DNA of 64,000 nucleotides, from contig NZ_JAFBDH010000001.1 in the NCBI RefSeq assembly GCF_016908115.1, positions 310,001 through 374,000 of the forward strand, in the 5' to 3' direction. Shown here in pieces: positions 17,189 through 26,123 of the stretch; position 1 is the stretch's first letter; every line of letters begins with the position of its first letter. The DNA comes from Peptoniphilus gorbachii. GTDB taxonomy: Bacteria; Bacillota; Clostridia; Tissierellales; Peptoniphilaceae. The position numbers and the translations under genes were made by a program. A model generated the notes under the pieces. The model ran no database searches, had not been told where the DNA came from, and worked only from the letters and a program-made list of their open reading frames with translations.

Positions 17189-18850
17189 ATGTTTAAAAAA
17201 AGAGTAATGTCATTATTACTGGCAGGAACGTTGATATTTACACCTTTATCAACGACTTTTGCTCAACAAGAAGGAAAAGATGTAAATGTAAGTAGAATTT
17301 CTGGTAAAAACAGATATGAAACGGCACTTGAAATTAGTAGAAAAAGCTTTACTAGTAGTGACTATGCAGTGGTTGCTAGTGGGGAAGATTTTCCAGATGC
17401 ACTTGCTGGAGGTCAGCTTGCAATTCAGCAAAATGCCCCTATCTTATTAGTTTCAAAAACTGGTGTTTCAAGCACTGTAAGTTCAGAAATAAAAAGACTT
17501 GGCGTGAAGCATATTTACCTACTTGGTGGAACAAGTTTAATTTCAAAATCTATTGAAAAGGAATTAAAATCACAAGTAAAAACAGTGGAAAGACTAGCTG
17601 GTAAAAACCGTTATGAAACAGCTAATGAAATTTTCAAAGCAGTACTTAAAAACAACCTAAACGGGCAAACTAAAGAACAGGTTAGCTCTGAAACTTGGAA
17701 AGTTGATGGTACTAACTTTCCAGATGCATTAACAGCTGCACCTTTCATTGGAAAATTAAATACCAACAGAAATGAAAACCTAGACATAGTATTCTTAGGA
17801 CTACAACCTAAAGATGTTGTTTTAAAAGGGGAAAACGCAATTGGCGGTAAATCTTCTGTAAAAGGTAACGCATTAAAAAGACTTGCAGGAACGAACAGAT
17901 ATGAAACCGCAACATTAATCGCTAAAGAATACACATCACAAGTTGGTGGAAGTGTTGATACAGTTTATCTTGCAAATGGATTAAGCTATCCAGATGCACT
18001 TGCATCAGCTCCAGCAGTGGCTAAAAACAATTCTGTACTTTTACTTACAGAAAGTGGAAAGTTATCACAAGCTACAAAGACTTATTTAGAAAGCGCTGGT
18101 ATTAAGAATGTTGTAATATTAGGTGGAGAGTCTTCAGTATCTGCAAATGTAGTGAAGCAAATTAAAGGTGAAGAAAAACCTAAAGAAAATCCAAAAGATG
18201 TTTTATATCCTGTAACTAGAGTTGTAGATGGTGACACAATAGTAGTAAACATCAATGGCAAAGACGAAAAAGTTAGACTAATTGGTGTTGACACTCCAGA
18301 AAGCGTACATCCAGACAAAAATAGAAATACAGAGTTTGGAAAAGTGGCTTCTAACTTCACAAAGAACTTACTTAAAGGTAAATCTGTAAAACTTGAATTT
18401 GATGTTCAACAAAGAGATAAATACGGCAGACTTTTAGCTTATGTATACATTGAAGGCAAGATGGTAAATAAAGAATTATTGATTGCAGGTATGGCTAAAG
18501 TAGCAACTTTCCCTCCAAATGTAAAATATGTAGAGAAATTTAGGGCTTTAGAAAAAACAGCAAGAGATGCAAAAGTCGGTATCTGGGAAGACTCATCACC
18601 CTTAGAAACACCAAACCCAGATCAAGGTAAAAATCCTGGAAAGAAAAATCCAAACAAACCAGGTGGATACAAAAACCCTAATGATCCAGCTTACCTTTAT
18701 GCTAAAGGACGTATAATTGGAAACAAAAACTCTATGATTTTCCACCTACCAGGAAATCAAGGATACAAAAAGGTTGCAATGAGAAATGCAGTTTTCTTTA
18801 ACACTATCGCAGAAGCAAAAGCGGCAGGTTTCAGACAAGCAAAAAGATAA
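17189..18850 (+). CDS. Secreted cell-wall-bound thermonuclease (3 CWB2 repeats + SNase + Ada-like/sunset domain)
   Basis: A 553-aa protein. It has a signal peptide (MFKKRVMSLLLAGTLIF..., cleavage near TFAQQ) and three cell-wall-binding type 2 repeats (about 33-125, 130-230, 232-330, each starting RISGKNRYETA-like). A staphylococcal-nuclease domain follows (about 342-480: VVDGDTIVV, RLIGVDTPES, RDKYGRLLAYVY), then a Pro/Asn/Lys linker. The C-terminal module has IGNKNSMIFHLPG and AVFFNTIAEAKAAGFRQAKR, as in sunset/Ada-like zinc modules. The nuclease core residues look intact. Known role of parts: non-covalent wall attachment and extracellular nucleic-acid cleavage. It is a single-gene cargo unit with its own terminator. 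Confidence 0.9.
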   Translation: MFKKRVMSLLLAGTLIFTPLSTTFAQQEGKDVNVSRISGKNRYETALEISRKSFTSSDYAVVASGEDFPDALAGGQLAIQQNAPILLVSKTGVSSTVSSEIKRLGVKHIYLLGGTSLISKSIEKELKSQVKTVERLAGKNRYETANEIFKAVLKNNLNGQTKEQVSSETWKVDGTNFPDALTAAPFIGKLNTNRNENLDIVFLGLQPKDVVLKGENAIGGKSSVKGNALKRLAGTNRYETATLIAKEYTSQVGGSVDTVYLANGLSYPDALASAPAVAKNNSVLLLTESGKLSQATKTYLESAGIKNVVILGGESSVSANVVKQIKGEEKPKENPKDVLYPVTRVVDGDTIVVNINGKDEKVRLIGVDTPESVHPDKNRNTEFGKVASNFTKNLLKGKSVKLEFDVQQRDKYGRLLAYVYIEGKMVNKELLIAGMAKVATFPPNVKYVEKFRALEKTARDAKVGIWEDSSPLETPNPDQGKNPGKKNPNKPGGYKNPNDPAYLYAKGRIIGNKNSMIFHLPGNQGYKKVAMRNAVFFNTIAEAKAAGFRQAKR

Positions 18851-18867
18851 TATAATTAAACATAAAG

Positions 18868-18897
18868 AACCTCAGATTAGCTCTGAGGTTTTTCTTT
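18868..18897 (+). terminator. Terminator of the surface nuclease gene
   Basis: AACCTCAGA/TCTGAGGTT stem with 5-nt loop followed by TTTCTTT, 17 nt after the stop. Confidence 0.88.
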
Positions 18898-19125
18898 GGT
18901 TGTTAAAACTTCATTTTTTAGCATAATATCTTTCCATTCTGAAAAATATTTCTTTATGTATTATATCCTAAGTCTTAATATATGATTGTATGATATACCT
19001 CAATTAGCCTTATTTCGCTCTAGAGGGCTTTTATTTTAACTTTAATTCTTAGGGGTATAATTATATCTCTTTTACATTAAGACCTTATATAAGTTAAAAT
19101 ACGAGCTCACAAGAGGTTTTAAACA

Positions 19126-19160
19126 TAACAAAAGACCCCAGAATTTAATCTAGGGTCTTA
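19126..19160 (-). terminator. Terminator of the adhesin gene
   Basis: On the minus strand AAGACCCTAGAT/ATTCTGGGGTCTT hairpin followed by TTGTT, 26 nt after the adhesin stop. The bases 18898..19125 between the two terminators hold no gene that I can see. Confidence 0.8.
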
Positions 19161-19185
19161 ATAGGTCTAAGTTTTGTTTTTAAAA

Positions 19186-22100
19186 CTATTTATTAAGTTC
19201 TTCTTTTTTCTTTTTGTTTGCTACAACTAATGCACCTGTCATTACAGCTACAAGAATACCTCCACCTATCATTAAGGCTTTAGTGCCTTGTCCACCTGTT
19301 GATGGCATATCTATGATACCATCATCAGTAGCAAACTTAGCGACTATTGTTCCAGCATCTTTGTCTGTAATATCAAAGATTAGGTCTTTATCGTTTAGAG
19401 TATAGCCTTTAGGGGCTTTGGTTTCTTTAAGCTTGTATTTGCCTGGCATAATGTCTTGTACCACTTGAGATATACCATTTTTTGTAACGAGTGTAGCTAC
19501 AAGTTCTTCTTTGCCTTCAGTTAGTTTATAAAGTTTATATTCAGCTCCATCAAGGACACTATCCTTTTGAGCTTCTGGAACCTTATATGATGTTAAGATT
19601 CCATTTTTATCTTTTACTTCGTCTAAGATAAATGGATCTGAGCCATCTTTAAGTTTAACTAGTTGAAGGGAAGCTGATTTTAATGTGTTAGTAAATGTTG
19701 GAGTTTCTCCCTTGTCGTAAACTACATCAGCTTTTAATTTAAAGTCTTTTGTTAGGCTTACATTAATAGTTACATTCTTTTTAGTATTGTCGTATTCGAT
19801 TGTAGGATCTTTACCTTTAACCTCTTCAATAGTGTATTTATGTTCACCGATTTGATTTGGTTTGAATTCTAATCCTTCAAATACTACCTTACCCTCAGCA
19901 TCATTAGTAGCCTTAGCTACCTCTTTACCTTCAGCGTCTTTAAGAATAAATTCAAAAGCTCCAGCTTTTGGTTTTTCTTCTAAACCGCCTTTACCGATAT
20001 AGACCTTCTTAGCTTCAAGGGAAGCTGTAATTGTGTCTACCTCATGGTTATTAAAGGCTGCGCCGTCCTTATCGTAGGTTGTTGTAGCTTTAAGTTCTGA
20101 GTCTCCAGATCTTTCAACCTTAACCTTAACGATCTCTTCATGGCTGTCGTAGGCTGTTGTTTCACTATCTCCATTAACCTCTACAATCTTGTATGTGTAT
20201 TCTCCTACATCCCAAGAATTGTATTTAATTGGGTCAAAGGTGATGTTTCCTTTGTTGTCGTTTGTTTTAGTTTGAAGGACTTTATTGTTTGAATCTCTTA
20301 ATTCAAATTTAAAGTCATCGCCTTTAAGAGCTATGTCTTTGCCTTCTTTATCTAAGTGTTTCTTAGTAGCTTTAATTTGTGTTTCTGTTGTAACAGGTTT
20401 TAGATCAACAGCAGTGTAAGCTGTGTTTATTAGCTTATGTTTAGACACATCGTCTAATACAGTAGTTACAGTTGTATTGGCGTAAATGTCATTTATAGCT
20501 TTTGCTTCTGAATCAATGTTATGTTCCTTAACATTCCACGGTGCCTTCATGTGTAGTGTAACACTAATAGATTCTTCCTCGCCTAGTTTAAAAGGTGAAC
20601 CATCAGGCTTTTCTCTTAAGTCAATAGCTACAGCCTTAACATCTGATAAATCATCACCTTTTTTATATAAAGTCCACACATTACTATCTTTAAGGTTTTG
20701 ATTGCTTTGTATTTGCAGATCATCTATCTTAGAAATATAAACCTTTGGATTGGCTCCCCTAGTGATTGCATGATTTACATCTATTGAGTCTAGAGTTCCT
20801 CTCCATCTTTTAACTCCAAAGTCAGCATCAGTTTTTAGAAGTTTGTAGTTTTCTATAGAGTCATAAAAAATCAAATCATTGACACTTGTACCTTTAATAG
20901 CTTGAAGCCTTATGTTGTAAGAGTAAGAACCGCCTTCTTTTGTAGTAGTTTTTAACGAATAAGCGGGGTCTTTACTATCTTTAACGAATTTTGTTAATCC
21001 AGTGTTTGCAATTGTGTTGCCTGACACTGATGTTTTATCCGCTGCGTAATAAAATCTTTTTTCGTTATGGTCTAGATTTAAGTCAGTTAATTGTTCAATG
21101 TTATAGTCTTTAAATTTTTTAATTGTTTCATCGTCAGGTTTGTCAGGTAATCCAGAATACAGATTATTTATATCCGATCCTGATTCATAGGCAACTATAT
21201 TTTTTAGTTCTGGCCCAAAATCTTTATAGGAATCCCAAGGGTAAATCATATCGAATAAAACTTCATAGCCCATACTATCAGCAAACGAATAGGCATATAA
21301 ATTTTTATTTCCTAATTTTAACCCACTTACGTCTATAACAAGCATATTCCTTCCAGAATTATGCCAGTTTTCAATTATTTCAAAAGAAACTTTTTTGTCT
21401 TTAGTGTTGTAAAAACGATAATTCCACCTATCATCGTTTCCCTTATTGCTTTTTAAAATCTTCAAATCCTTAATTCCAGTAACTCCCAATGGCAACAAAT
21501 CATAAAACTTTCCATGACTTTCATATCTCATGTATTCACTTTCTTTATAGTGTTCCTTGTTGCCTACAAACATACTAAATCTCAAAGAAACTGGAATTTC
21601 AAATCTTTGTAACAAAGTATTGTTAGTGCTCTTTCCAATCTTCTTATTTAAACTTTCTGAAAAACTAAGTTTTGGAGCTGGCTTGTTTCTAAAAACAATG
21701 TATGAGCTGTCATGATATAATTCACTACCATAGTTTTGCAAGTCTAAATCTAGGGTCCTGTCGATTTTTCCATCACGTTTGCTAGTGCCATGTATTCCAA
21801 CCAGATTACCTTCGCCTGAATATGCTGCTAAGGTTCCGTCATTTCTTAGCATTATATCCATATCGTATTCATCTGTTTTAGAATCTTCGATATACTTTTT
21901 AACACTAGGAGAGGTCATTTTTAATACACCAGTTGGTCTTAATGACATGTCTAGTCCAACAAGATTTGTTTCGACATCAAGTTTTACATGTGAATAACCT
22001 TTTGGCAAGTGAATCATGGTGTATCCATAATTACCGTACTTGCTGGAAGTAACCCCTTCATGGATAGGTTCCACATTCACCAAGGTATTATCCCCGTCAA

Positions 22101-24477
22101 CCCATGGTTCATAACCTTTAAATTTGACATTTGCTACTTTTTCCCATTTAGAATCACTATCTTTTTTAAGATACAGTGAACCGATAATTTCATCGGTAGA
22201 TTTTCTATATTCATATTTACTATATTGATCATATTGATCATACTTATAACCCTGAACGCTAAGAGTTAAGTTTTTAAGCTCATAATCTTCGCTATTAAGT
22301 TCTTTTGTATAGTCATCTGCCAAATATAAATACTCATCGGTTAATGATAACTTATATTTTTTCTTTCCATATGCATCTTTGTTATCCTTATCCCCAACGC
22401 TTGAGTCGTATGTCTGATTAGCCATTCTTGCGCTGCCATCTATTCGCCATCTTACCTCTAGATCTTCACCAAAAATATTTTTATATAGGCTTGACGGTTG
22501 TTTCCCAGTTGAAAAATCACCTGGTATACCTTTTTCTGCATAATTACTTCCACTGTTGTTTTTTTTGCTTATTTTGTCAGTAAAGTTATGCTCATCATTA
22601 TATTTGCCATCTTTATAAAATATAGGGCCAAGATAAGTTCTTTTATTTAATGACAATTTATCTCCAGGGGGAGCCGTAAAGTTAACAGTTGGTTTAGGAG
22701 GAGTATATTCATAGTATGCATAGGCAATAGCTTCATCTGTTTTTGGACCATCATCACTATTTAAAGGATACATAGTTGCCTTAGCGGTGTTGTTAAACCT
22801 GTGGGATTCATACTTATCTCCCTTTTCTCCTAAACCCAGTTTTTTATAATCAACTTTAGCTATTACGTACATTCCAAAAATATCTATATCTTTATAGCGC
22901 CTTGGGCTGTCATAATCGAATACTGTCTCGTAATCCTTATCATTGACATCTTTTATTGCTTTAAATTCTTCGGGTGCTGAAAGCAACTTGTGACCTGTGA
23001 GGCCATAATCACCATATAAATTCTCAGCATAATTAGATGTATCTTTTTTCTGCCAAATATACTCTTGTAAATCTATTTTCTTTAAAGGTGCTAGAGCAAC
23101 AATTTCCTGGTCGTTTTCTATAAGGTCTTCAATTACAATTTTTGATTTTTGTAAGTGCGAATTTACAGCCCCTTGGATTTCGTAAGCTACGTACCAATAA
23201 TCTTTATCATTTTCTGGTTTTGCAACTGTTCCCCATTCGTCTTGCCAGCTTTCATAAAACTTACCAAATTTTTTTACTCTCACTTCGGATGACAAGTCTT
23301 GTTCAACATAAAGTTTTTTATCTACTTTTTCTAATTTCTCGTTGTTATCTAACACTACCTCAATACTTGGCTCTATTTTAGCAATAGACCCATCCTTAAT
23401 TTTCCTAACATTACCCTCAAGCATGTATTTAAGACTACTTCCATCAAATAAGTATCCGTAATCTATTGTGTAAGTTCCACTGTTGCCTGGAGCTAGCTTT
23501 TTAGTGTTTATAATATAAGTTGTGTTATTTTCTTTATCATCTACATAAGCAAAGGTAGCCTTGCCGTAATCAGCGTTATAGTTATAGCTACCGTCAGAAT
23601 TAATTTTCATTTCTGGGACAGGGTAACCTGATAACCTATAACCCACATCACTTTTTGATCCATCTGCGGTATCAAACAATATATAGCTCGGAACTTTTAA
23701 CCTTACCATTCCTGGTTCATAAAACCTTTCTCCAGAAATAGCCCAATTTACTTGAAGTTTCATCGTTGTTAATGGTGTTTCTTCGTATCTTATGACGTTA
23801 CCATAATCAAACATCCCTTTAGATATAGTTTCTTTTGCTGATCTTCTTATTGTGTCAGCGTTTAAACCAGACCAAGAAACTTCAAAATTTGTAATCCTAG
23901 TCTTACCATCCTTAGAAGTGACGGTTCCTTCTGGGTCGCCTTCTGTAGTATTGTTTCCAGCCATTACGGCATCACCTACATTAACATTACTGATGTCAAG
24001 TTCTTCCTTGTCATCTTTACCGATTAAAGAATTTAAAGCCTTTTTAACAGGATTAACTTTTACATCTTTCCAATTGGCTTTAAGCTCAATGTCTTTAGTA
24101 ACAACTAACTTATGACCTTCTTTTAGTTCTTCTTTATCCATAAGCCAGTTCTTAAATTCTTTTCCTTCAGGAGCTTTGAATTTGTTTTTAGGTAGAGAGT
24201 ATTCTTCTCCTTCAGCTACCTCAACAGACTTCATATCTCCTGTACCACCATTAGGGTTAAAACTAATAGTGTGTTTCGTTGGTCCTGTAGTAGGGTCTTT
24301 AGACTCACCACTAGAACCGTCTTCACTGATTGTGTTTGAATCAATCACAATCGGATTAGCTGTTTTACCTTGCGATCCTTCTGCAAACACATTAAGTGGT
24401 AATGCACCTATTAGCATTATGAGCGCTAGTAAAAAGGCTGAGATCCTTTTTGTTATATTTATGTTCTTTCCAAACAT
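19186..24477 (-). CDS. Giant sortase-anchored pilin-like adhesin
   Basis: A 1,763-aa surface protein. The signal peptide (FLLALIMLIGALPLNVFAEG) is followed by an InlB-type B repeat (about 70-138, FNPNGGTG...KANWK). A long central region of about 1,200 residues carries no recognised domain. Two Spy0128-type pilin isopeptide domains follow (about 1365-1475 and 1489-1595), then a SpaA/Cna-B-like domain (about 1600-1720, ending KETKAPKGYTLNDKDLIFDI). The sorting signal is MPSTG (about 1722) with a hydrophobic helix and KKKK tail; Met replaces the usual Leu. No sortase gene is in the element, so it must use a chromosomal one. Likely role: attachment to host or other bacteria. Confidence 0.9.
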   Translation of the reverse strand: MFGKNINITKRISAFLLALIMLIGALPLNVFAEGSQGKTANPIVIDSNTISEDGSSGESKDPTTGPTKHTISFNPNGGTGDMKSVEVAEGEEYSLPKNKFKAPEGKEFKNWLMDKEELKEGHKLVVTKDIELKANWKDVKVNPVKKALNSLIGKDDKEELDISNVNVGDAVMAGNNTTEGDPEGTVTSKDGKTRITNFEVSWSGLNADTIRRSAKETISKGMFDYGNVIRYEETPLTTMKLQVNWAISGERFYEPGMVRLKVPSYILFDTADGSKSDVGYRLSGYPVPEMKINSDGSYNYNADYGKATFAYVDDKENNTTYIINTKKLAPGNSGTYTIDYGYLFDGSSLKYMLEGNVRKIKDGSIAKIEPSIEVVLDNNEKLEKVDKKLYVEQDLSSEVRVKKFGKFYESWQDEWGTVAKPENDKDYWYVAYEIQGAVNSHLQKSKIVIEDLIENDQEIVALAPLKKIDLQEYIWQKKDTSNYAENLYGDYGLTGHKLLSAPEEFKAIKDVNDKDYETVFDYDSPRRYKDIDIFGMYVIAKVDYKKLGLGEKGDKYESHRFNNTAKATMYPLNSDDGPKTDEAIAYAYYEYTPPKPTVNFTAPPGDKLSLNKRTYLGPIFYKDGKYNDEHNFTDKISKKNNSGSNYAEKGIPGDFSTGKQPSSLYKNIFGEDLEVRWRIDGSARMANQTYDSSVGDKDNKDAYGKKKYKLSLTDEYLYLADDYTKELNSEDYELKNLTLSVQGYKYDQYDQYSKYEYRKSTDEIIGSLYLKKDSDSKWEKVANVKFKGYEPWVDGDNTLVNVEPIHEGVTSSKYGNYGYTMIHLPKGYSHVKLDVETNLVGLDMSLRPTGVLKMTSPSVKKYIEDSKTDEYDMDIMLRNDGTLAAYSGEGNLVGIHGTSKRDGKIDRTLDLDLQNYGSELYHDSSYIVFRNKPAPKLSFSESLNKKIGKSTNNTLLQRFEIPVSLRFSMFVGNKEHYKESEYMRYESHGKFYDLLPLGVTGIKDLKILKSNKGNDDRWNYRFYNTKDKKVSFEIIENWHNSGRNMLVIDVSGLKLGNKNLYAYSFADSMGYEVLFDMIYPWDSYKDFGPELKNIVAYESGSDINNLYSGLPDKPDDETIKKFKDYNIEQLTDLNLDHNEKRFYYAADKTSVSGNTIANTGLTKFVKDSKDPAYSLKTTTKEGGSYSYNIRLQAIKGTSVNDLIFYDSIENYKLLKTDADFGVKRWRGTLDSIDVNHAITRGANPKVYISKIDDLQIQSNQNLKDSNVWTLYKKGDDLSDVKAVAIDLREKPDGSPFKLGEEESISVTLHMKAPWNVKEHNIDSEAKAINDIYANTTVTTVLDDVSKHKLINTAYTAVDLKPVTTETQIKATKKHLDKEGKDIALKGDDFKFELRDSNNKVLQTKTNDNKGNITFDPIKYNSWDVGEYTYKIVEVNGDSETTAYDSHEEIVKVKVERSGDSELKATTTYDKDGAAFNNHEVDTITASLEAKKVYIGKGGLEEKPKAGAFEFILKDAEGKEVAKATNDAEGKVVFEGLEFKPNQIGEHKYTIEEVKGKDPTIEYDNTKKNVTINVSLTKDFKLKADVVYDKGETPTFTNTLKSASLQLVKLKDGSDPFILDEVKDKNGILTSYKVPEAQKDSVLDGAEYKLYKLTEGKEELVATLVTKNGISQVVQDIMPGKYKLKETKAPKGYTLNDKDLIFDITDKDAGTIVAKFATDDGIIDMPSTGGQGTKALMIGGGILVAVMTGALVVANKKKKEELNK

Positions 24478-24568
24478 AAAAGATACCTCCTCAATAATAA
24501 AATTTTCTCAAACAATAAAACCTTGACCTGTTAGGCCTATTGTAATTGACATGTTTACTTAGTAACCC

Positions 24569-24671
24569 GCAGACATTCTTTTTCTTAAGTATCAAGGAGT
24601 CTCTTAGCGGTTCGAGACCCCTGACACCTTAAAGAGGGTATAATTTATGTCTGCTCCGAGTCTATCGACTC
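24569..24671 (-). promoter_or_regulatory. Nested RNA hairpins in the adhesin 5' leader
   Basis: On the transcript strand an 8-bp outer stem, GCAGACAT (24647..24654) with ATGTCTGC (24569..24576), encloses a long inner hairpin. The inner arms are GTGTCAGGGGTCTC (24614..24627) and GAGACTCCTTGATAC (24589..24603), with a 10-nt loop. Just upstream sits GAGTC-4nt-GACTC (24658..24671). The nesting lies about 100-190 nt before the adhesin ATG at 24477, whose ribosome site is GAGGAGG. No T-run follows, so it is not a plain terminator. A regulatory leader is the simplest reading. Confidence 0.5.
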
Positions 24672-24709
24672 ATCTTATATATGTCAGAAAATCTTTTTAC
24701 ACTGACAAA

Positions 24710-24815
24710 TATAAGAAAAGGACCCCTCAAGGAGGTCCTTATCCAAGGAGATTTTTTCTTCACTTGGCCTGTCTCACTAAAATAAATAGCGAGAGCATGA
24801 ACTTTTCATGCTTGT
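24710..24815 (-). ncRNA. Candidate structured small RNA, copy A
   Basis: Read on the minus strand: a hairpin AGCATGAA/TTCATGCT (24794..24812), a second hairpin TCTCGCTA/TAGTGAGA (about 24772..24794), a CCAAG/CTTGG pair, then a terminator AAGGACC/GGTCCTT (24718..24740) followed by TTTTCTTAT. It is preceded by the repeated TCTGACATATA motif (24820..24830). It contains CU-rich stretches (TCTCCTTGG, ACCTCC) able to pair with ribosome binding sites. There is no ORF. A small RNA is inferred only from structure and terminator. Confidence 0.4.
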
Positions 24816-24860
24816 AATATATATGTCAGAATCTTTTTTAATAGGGGCATAAAAAACAGC

Positions 24861-24959
24861 CTAAGTTGTCTTCTTTCGTTCTACTCCATATCTTTTCTTT
24901 AGGTCATTGATAAAGTCACGAACTTTTGCATAAAATAAGCTCATACCCCTCGGAAACAT
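24861..24959 (-). CDS. Possible 32-aa small protein
   Basis: A short frame starting MFPRGMSLFYAKVRDF and ending ERKKTT. AAGGA lies 8 nt before the ATG, and a TATAAT box (minus strand, 24990..24995) lies about 31 nt upstream. It is basic and reads like a helix (AKVRDFINDLKKRYGVERKK). It lies between two candidate small RNAs. It may be a real small protein, a leader peptide or the tail of a lost gene. Confidence 0.4.
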   Translation of the reverse strand: MFPRGMSLFYAKVRDFINDLKKRYGVERKKTT

Positions 24960-25029
24960 TGCAAAAGTCCTTACCAGATTTTATTCTTCATTATATGTAA
25001 GAAGAAAGAGTAAAAAAACAATCTTTAAT

Positions 25030-25155
25030 AGACACAAAAAAGCCCTAGAGAGAATCTAGGGCTTCAATAAGGAGAAGAGACTAAAGAGGTACAAATTTAC
25101 AGGTCAGTACAAGTCTTTAGTCAGCATGCTTAGTTAGACATTTTGTGTCTGTATA
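25030..25155 (-). ncRNA. Candidate structured small RNA, copy B
   Basis: Minus strand: AGACA/TGTCT hairpin (25136..25150), a long stem GACTAAAGA (25114..25122) with TCTTTAGTC (25079..25087) carrying an inner GTAC/GTAC pair, a CU-rich single strand (TCTTCTCCTTAT), then a strong terminator AGCCCTAGA/TCTAGGGCT (25041..25063) with six T. The repeated TCTGACATATA motif precedes it (25159..25169). No ORF is present. The terminator is clear. The start and the RNA nature are inferred. Confidence 0.45.
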
Positions 25156-25309
25156 GAGTATATGTCAGATTCTTTTTTTGAAGAGCAAAAAGGACAAGTA
25201 AAGCCCGCTACTGTGGATAACCCACACTCCCTTGGCCACTCACTACTACATATATCAGAATTGACAAAATCATTATTTTCTCCACACAGACAAAAATAAA
25301 CAATCTTGC

Positions 25310-25987
25310 TTACTCCTCGATATATTCTTCTTCAAGAATCTCAAATCTTTTAAATTCTTTTTCTTTGGCAAGTTCTAAAGCGTCTTGTAACAACTTAACC
25401 TGCCTAGAGCTTATACTCACACCTCTCCCAGCTCCAACAACAGCTTGAGATGCGAACTTCCTTACCATGGATTCCTGCAAACCTGTCACTGCTGCTATAT
25501 CCGATAGCATAACAGGAGGAGAAACTCTTCTAAGATCACCTATAGCTTCAATTAATTCTTCTGGAACCTCCACTCGTTTAGGTCTAATACTTTTGCTTTC
25601 CCTAAAAACCCTATCCAAGAACTTAATGTACTTCGTGACATCAACATCAACATTATAGTTGGTGATATAAACCGCCTTAATTTTATCTAAGCTGAGAGCA
25701 TAATTAAGTCTCGCATAAGCCTGTGCTCCATTTTTGTCGAGGTCATAAAGTGATGATACAACCAATATCGCTGGACCTTCAATCTCATCCAAGCGAAAGT
25801 CGGTATACTTTCCATAACCCTTATTGTCTAAAGGTCTGAAGGAATGCATCCTAATTTTATTAAATTCCACATTTTTATATTTATTTTCTACAGACGCCTT
25901 AACCCTCCTTAAAAGCTTTGATTTCTCTACTTTTAAGTCAATCATACATGGGTTCAGGCTCATCTGATAAATGTTAATTTTCTCCAT
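25310..25987 (-). CDS. HTH protein with resolvase-like N-terminal pattern, paralogue 1
   Basis: A 225-aa protein, not a named family to me. It is paralogous to the gene at 26124: both start with a short beta strand then LNPC(M/L)I, contain a central (A)ILVVSSLYDL...ARLNYALSLDKIKAVYITNYN block, and end with the helix-turn-helix (about 160-185, LSDIAAVTGLQESMVRKFAS). The central block resembles the strand-helix-strand region of serine recombinases without catalytic residues. It is spaced 136 bp from its paralogue, with an imperfect GTATA/TATAC inverted repeat at its own promoter (about 26022..26041). Likely a DNA-binding regulator. Confidence 0.55.
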   Translation of the reverse strand: MEKINIYQMSLNPCMIDLKVEKSKLLRRVKASVENKYKNVEFNKIRMHSFRPLDNKGYGKYTDFRLDEIEGPAILVVSSLYDLDKNGAQAYARLNYALSLDKIKAVYITNYNVDVDVTKYIKFLDRVFRESKSIRPKRVEVPEELIEAIGDLRRVSPPVMLSDIAAVTGLQESMVRKFASQAVVGAGRGVSISSRQVKLLQDALELAKEKEFKRFEILEEEYIEE

Positions 25988-26123
25988 TTTTAAGTTCGCC
26001 CTTTTCTTTTTATACTTTTTAGTATATAATTAAGTATACAAGAAAATAGACAAAAAAGGGTACAAAAATTTGTGCTTTTATTTTTCCCCTTTTATGTATC
26101 AACTTTAATGTTAATACATTAGT

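Larger units (their letters stand above)
24678..25259 (-). repeat. Four dispersed copies of a TCTGACATATA motif
   Basis: On the minus strand TCTGACATATA lies at 24678..24688, 24820..24830 and 25159..25169, with a weaker copy at 25249..25259. The first three are preceded by an A-rich run and all are followed within about 25 nt or less by a short hairpin except the weaker copy, where the hairpin (TGTGG/CCACA) is about 35 nt away. In addition CTTGGCC...CTCACTA is shared by the segments at 24763..24779 and 25231..25245 (plus-strand reading). This arrangement points to duplicated units. A promoter or regulator site is possible; I could not fit a good -35/-10 pair. Confidence 0.6.

Noticed and set aside
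24678-25259. CRISPR-like array from the four TCTGACATATA copies
   Set aside because: Copies are only 11 bp, spaced 142, 339 and 90 bp, and each has its own different hairpin.
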